From an uncultured Verrucomicrobiota bacterium (lineage in GTDB: Bacteria; Verrucomicrobiota; Kiritimatiellia; CAJWTS01): DNA of 49,316 nt. The notes below the pieces were generated by a model. It searched no databases. It saw nothing but the letters and a program-made list of their open reading frames with translations, and had not been told where the DNA came from. The stretch spans positions 1 to 49,316 of the forward strand of contig CAJWTS010000023.1 of the NCBI GenBank assembly GCA_913047795.1, in the 5' to 3' direction. The position numbers and the translations under genes were made by a program. How positions within the stretch are numbered: position 1 is the stretch's first letter; every line of letters starts with the position of its first letter. This document shows positions 6,740 through 15,877 of this stretch, in pieces.

Positions 6740-9700
6740 TTAGCCGTTGTGCAATTCCTGGAGGCTCAGGACTTTCAGGGTGGGATGATCGCGCAGCGTC
6801 TCGAGCGCGTTGACGGCGGCTTCGAGGCCGTCGATTGTGGTGGTAATAGGAATCCCGCGGATAACGGAATGGGCACGCAGTTGCACTTCATCGGCCCGCT
6901 GCCGCGTACCGATGGAGGGTGTATTGATGATCCATCCGAGCCGCTTGTCTTCCATGAAGTCGATAACGTTGGGGCTCCCCTCGGAGATCTTGCAGATGGT
7001 CTCGCAGGCAAGATCGTTCGACGTCAATAGGCTCGCGGTGCCCGACGTGGCGACGATCTTGAATCCGAGGTTAATCAACTGCGAAGCCAATGTGAGCACG
7101 CGTGGCTTGTCTTCATTGCGAATACTCAGGAAAAGTTCGCCCTCGGTGGGCAAGGTATTGCCCGCCGCGATCTGGCTCTTCAGGAAGGCCATTCCGCGTC
7201 GCGGATCAATGCCCATGACTTCGCCCGTCGACTTCATCTCCGGGGTCAGGGCCACGTCAACACCGGGAAAACGATTGAATGGGAAAACGGACTCTTTCAC
7301 GGAGAAATGTTTTGGCACAATTTCCGCGGTGAATCCAAGTTCCTTGAGCGTCTGGCCGGCCATCACGAGTGAGGCCAGTTTGGCGAGCGGCACACCGATG
7401 GCTTTACTCACGAACGGAATGGTTCGTGAGGCGCGCGGATTGACTTCAAGGATGTACACATCATCATCGCGCACGGCGTACTGCACGTTCATCAGGCCGC
7501 AGACTTCGAGATCTTTCGCCAGCGCAAAGGTGATTCGACGAAGTTCGTCCTGCGCCGTCGCGGACAGCCGATGTGGCGGGATCATGCAGGCGCTGTCCCC
7601 CGAGTGCACGCCCGCCATCTCGACGTGTTCCATCACGGCTCCGATGACCGATGTTTCGCGGTCTGAGATGCAATCCACGTCGACTTCCATCGCGTCAGCC
7701 AGGTACTTGTCGATAAGAACGGGGCGTTCGGCGGATGCCTCAACGGCGTGATCCATGTATTCACGCAGCTCGTCTTCCGCATGTACGATGACCATCGCTC
7801 GACCGCCAAGCACGAAGGAAGGGCGCATCAGGACGGGATAACCGATCGTGGATGCGATCGCGGATGCCTCCGTGGCGTTCGTGGCGAGTCCATTTTCCGG
7901 TTGCTTGATGTCGAGGCGACTACAGAGTTCCTGAAAGAACTTGCGGTCTTCCGCTGCTTCGATGCTCTTCGGGCTGGTGCCGATGATGTTCACCCCATTG
8001 GCTTCCAGATCGAGCGCGAGGTTCAGCGGCGTCTGTCCGCCAAACTGTACAATGGCGCCCCAGCACGCTTCGCGATGGTAGATATGCAACACGTCTTCAA
8101 GCGTCAATGGCTCGAAATAGAGTCGATCACTCGTGTCATAGTCGGTGCTGACCGTCTCGGGGTTGCTGTTGACCATGACCGTTTCGAAGCCGGCGTCGCG
8201 CAGGGCGAACGAGGCATGCACGCAACAATAGTCGAACTCGATACCCTGTCCGATTCGGTTGGGGCCGCCGCCGATAATCATGATTTTGCGGCGGTCGCTG
8301 GGATTGCTTTCATCGAGCGATCCATACGAGGAGTAGAAATAGGGCGTAAAGGCTTTGAACTCGGCGGCGCAGGTATCGACGAGTCCGTAGGCGGGCAGTA
8401 TGTCCGCATCGTAGCGGGCCTGCCTGACCTCGGGCTCCGTCGAATCCAGCAACCACGCGATCTGCCGGTCGGAGTATCCGAACTCCTTCGCTTGTCGCAG
8501 AAGCGGTGTGTCCGAACAGAGGCCCTGTAAGGAGCCGGCACCGCGGATTTCATCGTCGAAGGCCGCAAGTTCTTCCAGGTGTCGCAAGAACCAGGGATCC
8601 ACGCCGGTCAATTCATGCAAGCGCTCAACCGGCCAGCCACGCCGGAATGCGGCCCGGATCAGAAAAAGCCTGTTGGGGACCGGTCGCGGCAGGACCGCTT
8701 CCAAATCCGCATCGGACAGGGCTTCGAAGGGCGCGTCTTTGCCATCTGCGCCAAACCCGGCACGGCCGTTTTCGAGTGAACGGAAGGCCTTCTGCAGGGA
8801 TTGCTTGAACGTTCGGCCGATGCTCATGGCTTCGCCGACGGATTTCATTTGCGTGCCGAGGGTCTCGTCGGCCGCCGTGAATTTCTCGAACGCAAATCGC
8901 GGAATTTTTGTTACGACGTAATCGATCGTCGGTTCGAAGCAGGCCGGCGTCTCGCGCGTGATGTCATTGCGCAACTCGTCGAGACGGTAACCGATGGCAA
9001 GCTTGGCTGCGATCTTGGCGATCGGGAAACCGGTTGCCTTCGAGGCCAACGCGCTTGACCGTGAGACGCGCGGATTCATCTCGATGATAACCATGCGGCC
9101 GTCCTGTGGGTTCAGCGCCCACTGGACATTGGAACCGCCCGTCTCAACGCCGATCTCGCGCATAACGGCCAGGCTTCCATCGCGCATGATTTGGTACTCG
9201 CGATCCGTCAGCGTCTGGATCGGTGCGACGGTGATACTGTCGCCGGTATGTACGCCCATGGGGTCCAGGTTCTCAATCGTACAGATCACGACACAGTTGT
9301 CGGCGTGATCGCGCATGACCTCGAGCTCAAATTCCTTCCAGCCGATGATGGATTCTTCGATCAGGATTTCGTCTACCGGGCTGTAGAAAAGGCCTCGCGC
9401 GGCGATCGTCTCGAATTCTTCTTCGTCATAGGCGATGCCGCCACCGGTGCCACCGAGGGTGAAGCCCGGTCGGATGATTACCGGATAGGGGCCGATCTCG
9501 TCGCGTATCGTGCGCGCTTCCTCGATCGAGTGCGCCGAGCCGCTGCGAGGGAGGTCGAGCCCGATGTTTTGCATCGCCTGTTTGAACAGGTTCCGGTCCT
9601 CGGCTTTACGGATCGCCTCGGCACTGGCGCCGATCATCTCGACATTGTGCTCGGCGAGGATTCCCGCCTCGTGAAGGTTTATGCCGAGGTTGAGCGCGGT

Positions 9701-9979
9701 CTGACCGCCAAGTGTCGGCAGCAGGACATCGGGTTTCTCGCGCTTAATAATCTCGCGCAGGCTTTCGACGGATAGCGGTTCGATGTATGTCCGGTCGGCG
9801 AATTCCGGATCCGTCATGATCGTGGCTGGGTTGCTGTTGACCAGGATGACGCGGTAGCCCTCTTCGCGCAGCGCTTTGCAGGCCTGCACGCCGGAATAGT
9901 CGAACTCGCAGGCCTGTCCGATGATGATAGGTCCGGATCCGATGAGGAGAACGGATTCGATGTCGGTTCGGCGGGGCAT
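6740..9979 (-). CDS. carB: Carbamoyl-phosphate synthase large subunit
   Basis: CarB makes carbamoyl phosphate from bicarbonate, two ATP and ammonia delivered by the CarA glutaminase, feeding pyrimidine and arginine synthesis. The protein has 1079 residues, full length. Two homologous halves each have a pre-ATP-grasp region ([33 protein letters not shown]) followed by an ATP-grasp domain. The first half has [12 protein letters not shown], the second [11 protein letters not shown]. The C-terminal MGS-type allosteric domain has [20 protein letters not shown] and ATSGTA. No carA is in the window. The gene lies 137 bp downstream of pyrG on the same strand; the gap shows no terminator, so cotranscription is possible. 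Its TAA stop is directly followed by the recombinase stub. Confidence 0.97.
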   Translation of the reverse strand: MPRRTDIESVLLIGSGPIIIGQACEFDYSGVQACKALREEGYRVILVNSNPATIMTDPEFADRTYIEPLSVESLREIIKREKPDVLLPTLGGQTALNLGINLHEAGILAEHNVEMIGASAEAIRKAEDRNLFKQAMQNIGLDLPRSGSAHSIEEARTIRDEIGPYPVIIRPGFTLGGTGGGIAYDEEEFETIAARGLFYSPVDEILIEESIIGWKEFELEVMRDHADNCVVICTIENLDPMGVHTGDSITVAPIQTLTDREYQIMRDGSLAVMREIGVETGGSNVQWALNPQDGRMVIIEMNPRVSRSSALASKATGFPIAKIAAKLAIGYRLDELRNDITRETPACFEPTIDYVVTKIPRFAFEKFTAADETLGTQMKSVGEAMSIGRTFKQSLQKAFRSLENGRAGFGADGKDAPFEALSDADLEAVLPRPVPNRLFLIRAAFRRGWPVERLHELTGVDPWFLRHLEELAAFDDEIRGAGSLQGLCSDTPLLRQAKEFGYSDRQIAWLLDSTEPEVRQARYDADILPAYGLVDTCAAEFKAFTPYFYSSYGSLDESNPSDRRKIMIIGGGPNRIGQGIEFDYCCVHASFALRDAGFETVMVNSNPETVSTDYDTSDRLYFEPLTLEDVLHIYHREACWGAIVQFGGQTPLNLALDLEANGVNIIGTSPKSIEAAEDRKFFQELCSRLDIKQPENGLATNATEASAIASTIGYPVLMRPSFVLGGRAMVIVHAEDELREYMDHAVEASAERPVLIDKYLADAMEVDVDCISDRETSVIGAVMEHVEMAGVHSGDSACMIPPHRLSATAQDELRRITFALAKDLEVCGLMNVQYAVRDDDVYILEVNPRASRTIPFVSKAIGVPLAKLASLVMAGQTLKELGFTAEIVPKHFSVKESVFPFNRFPGVDVALTPEMKSTGEVMGIDPRRGMAFLKSQIAAGNTLPTEGELFLSIRNEDKPRVLTLASQLINLGFKIVATSGTASLLTSNDLACETICKISEGSPNVIDFMEDKRLGWIINTPSIGTRQRADEVQLRAHSVIRGIPITTTIDGLEAAVNALETLRDHPTLKVLSLQELHNG

Positions 9980-10116
9980 GGGGATGTTCAGAGGTTCAAG
10001 GGTTCAGTGTGGGGGTTGTTGGTTGCCGACTCGCTGGCACGGGGCAGGTTGGTTATTGGGCGCCGATCGTAGTCGGTGCGCAAAGGGGGGTCAATTCCGG
10101 AGGTGCGATGGTGATC

Positions 10117-11763
10117 TCAGTGCCGGACGGCTGAGCGGTCGATGGCGCTGCCCGTCTCCACGATGCGTGGTCCGGAGGACGCCTTGATGAAATCCAGGAA
10201 AAGCGGATGTGCGTTCAGCGGAGTCGACTGAAACTCGGGGTGGAACTGGCAAGCCACGAACCAGGGGTGATCCTTGATTTCGATGACTTCGACCAGATTT
10301 CCGTCCGGGGAGAGGCCCGTGAACGTCATGCCCTTCTGCTGCATCTGCTCACGATACGCATTGTTGAATTCATAACGGTGCCGATGTCGTTCCGAAATTT
10401 CGGGCATTCCATAGGCCCGCGCGGCATGTGAGCCGTCGCCAAGTTTGCAAAGATACGTGCCGAGCCGCATCGTGCCCCCCATGTCCGTCACCGCGCGTTG
10501 TTCTTCCATGAGGTCGATGACGGGATGGGGCGTATGCTCGTCGATCTCGGTTGTGTTCGCACCGCTTAATCCACAGACGTTGCGGGCGAATTCCATGACG
10601 GCGCATTGCATGCCCAGGCAGATCCCCAGGAAAGGAATGTCATTTTCGCGTGCGTACTGAATCGCAGAGATCTTGCCTTCAATTCCGCGATCACCGAAGC
10701 CGCCGGGAACGAGGATCCCGTCCACGCCTTTGAGAATCGTATCGCAACCGTCGCTTTCGATGTCCTCGGATTCGATCATGCGGTAGTCGACCTTCACGTC
10801 ATTGGCTGATCCGCCGTGGGTTAGCGCTTCATAGATGCTCTTGTATGCGTCCTGAAGGCCGATGTACTTGCCGACGACCGCGATTTCGACTTTGCCACTG
10901 GCGGGGTGGATCAATGTCTCCAGCATCCGGGTCCAGTCGTTCATCTCCAGGGCATTGACCGGTAAATCCAGCATTTCAAGTATCCGCGCGTCCACGTTCT
11001 GTTTTGCGAGTTCGACGGGGACCTCGTAGATCGAGTGGTCGACATCCTTTTCTTCAAAGACCAGGTCCAGTTCGACATTGCAGAATAGAGCGAGTTTTTG
11101 CCGGTGTTCGTCTAAGAGCGAATGCTCGCAGCGGCAGATCAACATATCAGGGCTGATGCCGATCGTGCGCAGGATGCCGACGGACTGCTGAGAGGGTTTG
11201 GTCTTCAGTTCGCCGGCGGCTTGCAGGTAGGGGACCAGCGTCATGTGCAGGAAGAGCCCGTTACTTCGGCCGATCTCCTGACGGTATTGTCGAATGGCTT
11301 CGAGAAAGGGCAAAGACTCGATATCGCCGGCCGTGCCTCCGATCTCGGTTATGGCAATATCCACGTCGTCCGCATCCAGGGCTCGAATGAGACTGTTGAT
11401 TTCGTCCGTGATGTGGGGGATCACCTGAACCGTCTTGCCCAGGTATTGACCTTCGCGTTCGCGCGCGATGACATTCTGGTATACGCGTCCCGTGGTGAAG
11501 TTGCTCTCCTGCGTACAATTCACCCCCGTAAATCGTTCGTAGTGACCAAGGTCCAGATCCGTTTCCGCGCCGTCTTCGGTGACGTAAACCTCGCCGTGCT
11601 GGAAGGGCGACATGGTGCCGGGGTCGACATTGAGATACGGATCGACCTTCTGAAGCTTCACGCGGTAGCCACGGCGGGAGAGAAGAAGGGCCAGCGAGGC
11701 CGATGTCAGACCTTTCCCGAGCGATGAGACCACACCGCCGGTGATAAAAATATGTTTGGTCAT
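10117..11763 (-). CDS. pyrG: CTP synthase
   Basis: PyrG converts UTP to CTP using ATP and glutamine. I choose the ATG at 11763, giving 548 residues beginning [18 protein letters not shown], the family-standard N-terminus. The longer frame upstream to 12000 crosses the glnK terminator and is not credible. The synthetase domain shows [20 protein letters not shown] and the YERF region. The glutaminase domain has the nucleophile elbow LGICLGMQ and the His-Glu pair in CQFHPEFQS. Upstream lies the glnK terminator; downstream is carB, the other glutamine-using pyrimidine enzyme. No strong ribosome-binding site is seen. Confidence 0.97.
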   Translation of the reverse strand: MTKHIFITGGVVSSLGKGLTSASLALLLSRRGYRVKLQKVDPYLNVDPGTMSPFQHGEVYVTEDGAETDLDLGHYERFTGVNCTQESNFTTGRVYQNVIAREREGQYLGKTVQVIPHITDEINSLIRALDADDVDIAITEIGGTAGDIESLPFLEAIRQYRQEIGRSNGLFLHMTLVPYLQAAGELKTKPSQQSVGILRTIGISPDMLICRCEHSLLDEHRQKLALFCNVELDLVFEEKDVDHSIYEVPVELAKQNVDARILEMLDLPVNALEMNDWTRMLETLIHPASGKVEIAVVGKYIGLQDAYKSIYEALTHGGSANDVKVDYRMIESEDIESDGCDTILKGVDGILVPGGFGDRGIEGKISAIQYARENDIPFLGICLGMQCAVMEFARNVCGLSGANTTEIDEHTPHPVIDLMEEQRAVTDMGGTMRLGTYLCKLGDGSHAARAYGMPEISERHRHRYEFNNAYREQMQQKGMTFTGLSPDGNLVEVIEIKDHPWFVACQFHPEFQSTPLNAHPLFLDFIKASSGPRIVETGSAIDRSAVRH

Positions 11764-11894
11764 GGAGTACCCATTTAACACAGGGGTTGCAGGCTCGTCA
11801 ACGATTGCGCCCGATTGAGTGACGGTGGGCTCATGATTCAGAATGGGCGCATCTCGATCCTGTCTTGTGTTCCTGGCATTTTCGAGCGCACATG

Positions 11895-11929
11895 AAAAGC
11901 AGAGAGGAGGCCCGGATGGGCCTCCTCTC
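11895..11929 (-). terminator. Rho-independent terminator after glnK
   Basis: A perfect 12-bp stem GAGAGGAGGCCC/GGGCCTCCTCTC (11902-11913 with 11918-11929) has a 4-base loop. Read on the minus strand it is followed within a few bases by TTTT. It separates the amt-glnK operon from pyrG. Confidence 0.8.
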
Positions 11930-11953
11930 GCAATGTGCCGGCGAATACGTCTA

Positions 11954-12295
11954 CTACCCAATGGCGTCGGGACCACGGTCGCCGGTGCGGATCCGGACAC
12001 ACTCTTTCAGGTCAACGACGAAGATTTTCCCATCGCCGATGTTGCCCGTACGTGCGCCTTCGATGATCGCGTCGATTGTCTTATCAACGTAGTCATCGTT
12101 CACCGCGACTTCTACTCTCGTCTTCTTGAGCAGGTTCACCTCTACGTCGGCACCACGATAATGCTCGTGGTAGCCCTTCTGCTGTCCGCAGCCGAGCGCA
12201 ATTGTTACCGACATTCTGAAGATCTCCTTCGAATAGAGAGATTGCTTCACCTGGTTCAGCCGTTCCGGCTGTATATAGGCTGTAATCAGTTTCAT
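11954..12295 (-). CDS. glnK: PII nitrogen regulatory protein (GlnK type), lacks Tyr51
   Basis: PII proteins are trimeric sensors of 2-oxoglutarate and ATP/ADP; GlnK forms bind and close the Amt channel. The start is ATG 12295, with AGGTG upstream; the protein has 113 residues. The longer frame begins inside amt and is rejected. Conserved parts are [15 protein letters not shown], the T loop [19 protein letters not shown] and [13 protein letters not shown]. In the T loop Tyr46 is present, but position 51, the uridylylated Tyr of E. coli GlnB/GlnK, is Val. The gene sits 19 bp after amt in one operon, which supports the GlnK role. Its control is likely by ligands only, or by another modification. 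Confidence 0.92.
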   Translation of the reverse strand: MKLITAYIQPERLNQVKQSLYSKEIFRMSVTIALGCGQQKGYHEHYRGADVEVNLLKKTRVEVAVNDDYVDKTIDAIIEGARTGNIGDGKIFVVDLKECVRIRTGDRGPDAIG

Positions 12296-12314
12296 GATGT
12301 CACCTCGCTTTCGA

Positions 12315-13661
12315 TTACTGACTGGAGAAGATCTGGAAGCCGGCATATGACTCCATGCCATGCTCACTCAGGTCTAGTCCTTTGAGTTCTTCGTCTTCGT
12401 CAACCCGAATGCCCAGCGTGGCCCGGAGGATGCCGAAGATGATCAGCGCGACCGGGAAGCAGAGTGCGGCGGCGGCGCCGATACCCATCAACTGCGCGCC
12501 GATACTGTGATCCGGATTCGTGCTGAAGATGCCCACCGCCAGAGTGCCCCAGATGCCGCACACGAGGTGCACGGAGATGGCGCCGACCGGGTCATCCAGT
12601 TTTGCCTTATCGAACAATATGACCGAGAAGACGACCAGCGCACCGGCGATGATGCCGATCATGATCGCGGACGAAATCGCGACGGAGTCTGCTCCGGCCG
12701 TGATGCCGACCAATCCGGCCAGGCTGCCGTTTAGCGCCATCGTCAGATCGGGCTTCTTTTGAACGATCCAGGACGTGAGCATGGCCCCCATGATGCCTGC
12801 TGCAGAGGCGAGGGACGTGGTCACCAGGGTATACGAGACCAGTGCGGGATCAGCCGACAGCACCGAGCCGCCGTTGAATCCGAACCAGCCGAGCCAGAGC
12901 AGGAAGACGCCGATCGTGGCCAGCGGCATGCTGTGCCCCATGATCGGGCGAATACCGCCACCGACGTACTTGCCCAGCCGTGGTCCAAGCATGATCACGC
13001 CTGCGAGGGCAGCCCAGCCACCGACGGAGTGCACGATCGTTGATCCGGCAAAGTCGTAAAAGCCCTTTGCATCCAGCCAACCCGCGCCCCATTTCCACGA
13101 ACCGTAGATCGGATAAACGATCGCGACGTAGATCGTGGAGAAAATCAGGAACGAACCGAGTTTAATTCGTTCAGCGACAGCACCCGAGACGATGGTCGCG
13201 GCCGTGGCGGCGAACATGCCCTGGAACAGAAAATCCGTCCAGTAGGTGTAGCCCGCGTTATAGGCACTGGTGTCGTTTGCGGCATCGCCCAGCGTGTTCG
13301 CGATCCCGAATGAGAATTTACCCAGAACGCCATCAATAATCCACTCGCCGGGATACATCAGGTTGAACCCAATCAATGCATACGTGAGTAATCCGATCGC
13401 GATGATGCCCGTGTTTTTGAAGAGAATGTTGACCGTGTTCTTGGCTCGCGTCAGGCCACTTTCAAGCGACGCGAAGCCGAGATGCATGATGAAGACGAGG
13501 AATGTCGCCACCATCATCCACACGTTGTTCACGGTGAACATCTCTGCACTCACCCCGCCTTCTTCCTGCGCGAGGGCGGATATCCCACTTGCGAGCATGA
13601 AAACCAGTGCCGTACACCAGATCCATTTTCTTTGTTTTGCTACCATTTGTTTTGTTCCCAT
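12315..13661 (-). CDS. amt: Ammonium transporter Amt
   Basis: Amt is a trimeric inner-membrane channel for ammonium. The start is ATG 13661, with AAGGAGG at good spacing, giving 448 residues. The longer frame upstream has no ribosome-binding site and runs through the promoter. A cleavable signal peptide (KWIWCTALVFMLASGISALA) precedes the mature start, as in E. coli AmtB. About eleven membrane segments follow, with the signatures FQGMFAATAATIVSGAVAER and FAGSTIVHSVGG (pore His). It is followed by glnK. Expression is probably driven by the sigma-54-type promoter at 13740-13755. Confidence 0.95.
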   Translation of the reverse strand: MGTKQMVAKQRKWIWCTALVFMLASGISALAQEEGGVSAEMFTVNNVWMMVATFLVFIMHLGFASLESGLTRAKNTVNILFKNTGIIAIGLLTYALIGFNLMYPGEWIIDGVLGKFSFGIANTLGDAANDTSAYNAGYTYWTDFLFQGMFAATAATIVSGAVAERIKLGSFLIFSTIYVAIVYPIYGSWKWGAGWLDAKGFYDFAGSTIVHSVGGWAALAGVIMLGPRLGKYVGGGIRPIMGHSMPLATIGVFLLWLGWFGFNGGSVLSADPALVSYTLVTTSLASAAGIMGAMLTSWIVQKKPDLTMALNGSLAGLVGITAGADSVAISSAIMIGIIAGALVVFSVILFDKAKLDDPVGAISVHLVCGIWGTLAVGIFSTNPDHSIGAQLMGIGAAAALCFPVALIIFGILRATLGIRVDEDEELKGLDLSEHGMESYAGFQIFSSQ

Positions 13662-13739
13662 CTTGTCCTCCTTGGTTACTTCGTCACTATGCACGAACGG
13701 AACATTCCCGCACCGGCGCACGCGTATGGGGAGAGGTCT

Positions 13740-13755
13740 TGCAGAAAGCATGCCA
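13740..13755 (-). promoter_or_regulatory. Sigma-54 (-24/-12) promoter of amt-glnK
   Basis: The minus strand reads TGGCATGCTTTCTGCA. It has the invariant GG and GC at the required spacing and matches TGGCACG-N4-TTGCA at all but two positions. The predicted start lies about 65 bases before the amt ATG. The rest of the 365-bp gap 13662-14026 holds only the 9-bp repeats and the glnA terminator. Confidence 0.7.
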
Positions 13756-13771
13756 GCTAATTTATCGAGCG

Positions 13772-13798
13772 CGCGGAATGCGCGGAATGCGCGGAATG
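13772..13798. repeat. Three perfect tandem copies of CGCGGAATG
   Basis: A 9-bp unit is repeated three times without a mismatch, starting 16 bp upstream of the amt -24 element. It may bind an activator of the sigma-54 promoter, or be a simple slippage repeat. No protein can be assigned. Confidence 0.7.
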
Positions 13799-13971
13799 AC
13801 GGGCAAAAAAGATTTGCGACGGGATCTAGCGCTGACGGCGGCATGGCGCCAATCTCCGGCATGGCTACATTTTTGAACCGGTGCCGAATGCATTGTCGTC
13901 GTCCCGCTAGAGCGGGTTAACGAGAACAGTAGCCGCAGACCGTAGCCCGCATGTGATCCTGCCGGAGAACG

Positions 13972-14005
13972 AAAAACGGGGTGCTCCCGGTCGGAAGCAC
14001 CCCGT
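13972..14005 (-). terminator. Rho-independent terminator after glnA
   Basis: A perfect 10-bp inverted repeat ACGGGGTGCT/AGCACCCCGT (13976-13985 with 13996-14005) has a 10-base loop that can pair further. On the minus strand it is followed directly by TTTTT. It lies 22 bp past the glnA stop. Confidence 0.85.
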
Positions 14006-14026
14006 CGAAGGCGAGTCGGTTATGGC

Positions 14027-15469
14027 TTAGATGTCGTAGTACAGCGAATACTCGTACGGGTGCGGGCGCGAATCGATGGCCTCGACTTCGTTCTCGAGCT
14101 TGTACTGGATCCAGGTCTCGATCACGTCCTGGGTGAAGACGTCGCCTTTCAGCAGGAAGTCGTGATCGTCGCTCAGATGCTGCAGAACGTCGCGTAGTGA
14201 GCCGGGTGCCTGCGGAATCTTCGCGAACTCTTCCGGCTCAAGGTCGTAGAGATCCTTGTCCAGCGGGTCGCCCGGATCGATCTTGTTCAAGATCCCGTCG
14301 ACGCCGGCCATGAGCATGGCCGAAAACGCGAGATATGGGTTGCAGCTCGGATCCGGACACCGGAATTCCATTCGCTTCGACTTCGGCGAGGTCGAATAGA
14401 CCGGAATACGCACGGCCGCACTGCGGTTTCGCTGCGAATATGCCAGATTGACCGGAGCCTCGTAGCCCGGGACCAGGCGCTTGTAGCTGTTTGTCGTCGG
14501 ATTTGTGAACGCGAGCAGGGCCGGGGCGTGCTTCAGAATGCCGCCGATGCAGTGCAGGGCCATCTCCGAAAGGCCGGCGTAACCGTCTCCGGCAAAGAGG
14601 TTCTCACCGTCTTTCCAGAAGGACATATGCGTGTGCATGCCGGTTCCGTTGTCGTTCCACAGCGGCTTGGGCATGAACGTCACGGTCTTACCGTGCTTCG
14701 TGGCCGTATTCTTGATCACGTACTTGTATTTCAGCATGCCGTCGGCCATCTCCAGCAACGGCGAGAAACGCACGTCGATCTCGGCCTGTCCGCCGGTCGC
14801 CACTTCGTGGTGCTGGCATTCGATCGGCACGCCGATGGATTCCAGGGTCAACATCATCTCGCTGCGCAGGTCCTGGAACTTGTCCGTCGGGGGTACCGGG
14901 AAGTAGCCTTCCTTATAGCGCGGCTTGTACCCCAGGTTCCCGCCTTCTTCGACGCGACCCGAGTTCCAACGCCCCTCGACGGAGTCGACGTGATAGTAGC
15001 ACTCGTGTTCATTCTGATCGAAACGAACGTCGTCGAAGATGAAAAATTCGGCTTCCGGGCCAAAAAACGCGGTATCACCGATCCCCGAACTCTTGAGATA
15101 GTTCTCCGCCTTGCGCGCAATGTTGCGCGGATCACGCGTATAATCTTCGCGCGTCAACGGATCTTCGATGTTGCAGATCATGACCAGCGTCTTGTGCGCC
15201 AGAAACGGATCAATAAACGCCGTGTTGGGCTCCGGCCGTACAAGCATGTCGGATTCGTTGATCGCCTGCCAGCCGCGGATGCTCGATCCGTCGAATCCGA
15301 GGCCGTCGGCGAACGAGCCCTCATCAATTTCCCGAGCGGGCACCGAGAAGTGCTGCCAGAGTCCGGGGAAGTCCATGAATCGCAGGTCTACGACCTCGAC
15401 TCCTTCTGCCTTGATGAAATCAACAACCTCTTTTGCGCTGCCGAATTCCTTCGCATTGTCAGACGCCAT
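14027..15469 (-). CDS. glnA: Glutamine synthetase type I
   Basis: GlnA makes glutamine from glutamate, ammonia and ATP as a dodecamer. The protein has 480 residues; ATG 15469 has AAGGAG upstream. Visible signatures are FDGSSIRGW, the metal-site region [12 protein letters not shown], the catalytic box [16 protein letters not shown] and the ammonium-site region [17 protein letters not shown]. The adenylylation loop DLYDLEPEE is present, with Tyr408 equivalent to E. coli Tyr397. This makes it an adenylylatable I-beta enzyme. That fits the next gene upstream on this strand, an adenylyltransferase. A near-perfect sigma-54 promoter lies about 160 bp upstream and a strong terminator follows. Confidence 0.98.
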   Translation of the reverse strand: MASDNAKEFGSAKEVVDFIKAEGVEVVDLRFMDFPGLWQHFSVPAREIDEGSFADGLGFDGSSIRGWQAINESDMLVRPEPNTAFIDPFLAHKTLVMICNIEDPLTREDYTRDPRNIARKAENYLKSSGIGDTAFFGPEAEFFIFDDVRFDQNEHECYYHVDSVEGRWNSGRVEEGGNLGYKPRYKEGYFPVPPTDKFQDLRSEMMLTLESIGVPIECQHHEVATGGQAEIDVRFSPLLEMADGMLKYKYVIKNTATKHGKTVTFMPKPLWNDNGTGMHTHMSFWKDGENLFAGDGYAGLSEMALHCIGGILKHAPALLAFTNPTTNSYKRLVPGYEAPVNLAYSQRNRSAAVRIPVYSTSPKSKRMEFRCPDPSCNPYLAFSAMLMAGVDGILNKIDPGDPLDKDLYDLEPEEFAKIPQAPGSLRDVLQHLSDDHDFLLKGDVFTQDVIETWIQYKLENEVEAIDSRPHPYEYSLYYDI

Positions 15470-15877
15470 TTTAATACTCCTTACTTCGTCGCTTTAGTAA
15501 TTGAACTTGTCTCCCCCGCAGAAAACGGGATCCGAATTTCGCACATAGGCTGCGCGTGTCCAATCCCTTTTTTATAAAAGAGGAGCCGAACCTTGCCCCA
15601 GCCGTGGCACGTATCTCAGTGGTGAATTGCAAATTCCGTGCCACGCCTGATCGCAGCAGCGGAATCGGTGTGCAGCGGCCGGGCGGATTCATCCCGCCTG
15701 TCGAGGAAAGATACTGTTTACGGGCCTATTCCGGCATCGGATCGGGTGTTGCGGAGCCCACGCAGGCGTAGAGACGCGTACCGGATCGCCGTCCGGATCC
15801 CGATTCCAACTTATCGCACACCGGGCACATATTCGTGCCTCGATGCATGGCGGGGCACATTTTTGTAGCGCTTGCGG
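15470..15877. other. 408-bp intergenic region between glnA and glnE
   Basis: The region contains the glnA leader (about 150 bases after the predicted start site), the sigma-54 promoter at 15628-15643 and an inverted repeat GTGGCACG (15604-15611)/CGTGCCAC (15637-15644) that includes the -24 box. A 40-codon minus-strand frame at 15726-15848 with a CPVC motif is too weak to call. No terminator was recognised after glnE. Confidence 0.6.
15628..15643 (-). promoter_or_regulatory. Sigma-54 (-24/-12) promoter of glnA
   Basis: The minus strand reads TGGCACGGAATTTGCA, an exact match to TGGCACG-N4-TTGCA with the -24 GG and -12 GC in register. The start of transcription should fall near 15617, leaving a leader of about 150 bases before glnA. 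Such promoters need an NtrC-type activator, which is not encoded in the window. Confidence 0.85.

Noticed and set aside
6475..6740. Second copy of the tRNA 3' end as an attachment-site duplicate
   Set aside because: I looked for the T-arm/acceptor sequence beyond the tRNA in this stretch and saw no repeat; the other end of the element is gone or outside.
7748..8530. 260-codon plus-strand frame opposite carB
   Set aside because: Antisense shadow inside a full-length, well-conserved gene.
11764..12000. N-terminal extension of pyrG (79 extra codons)
   Set aside because: It runs across the glnK terminator hairpin and into glnK; the family N-terminus begins at the ATG at 11763.
13662..13862. N-terminal extension of amt (67 extra codons)
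   Set aside because: It covers the sigma-54 promoter and the 9-bp repeats; AAGGAGG and a signal peptide mark the ATG at 13661.
14528..15577. 349-codon plus-strand frame opposite glnA
   Set aside because: Antisense shadow caused by GC-rich codon use; no family resemblance, no ribosome-binding site, glnA is certain.
15726..15848. 40-codon minus-strand frame with CPVC downstream of glnE
   Set aside because: Only three Cys, no ribosome-binding site and no recognisable fold; chance frame cannot be excluded.
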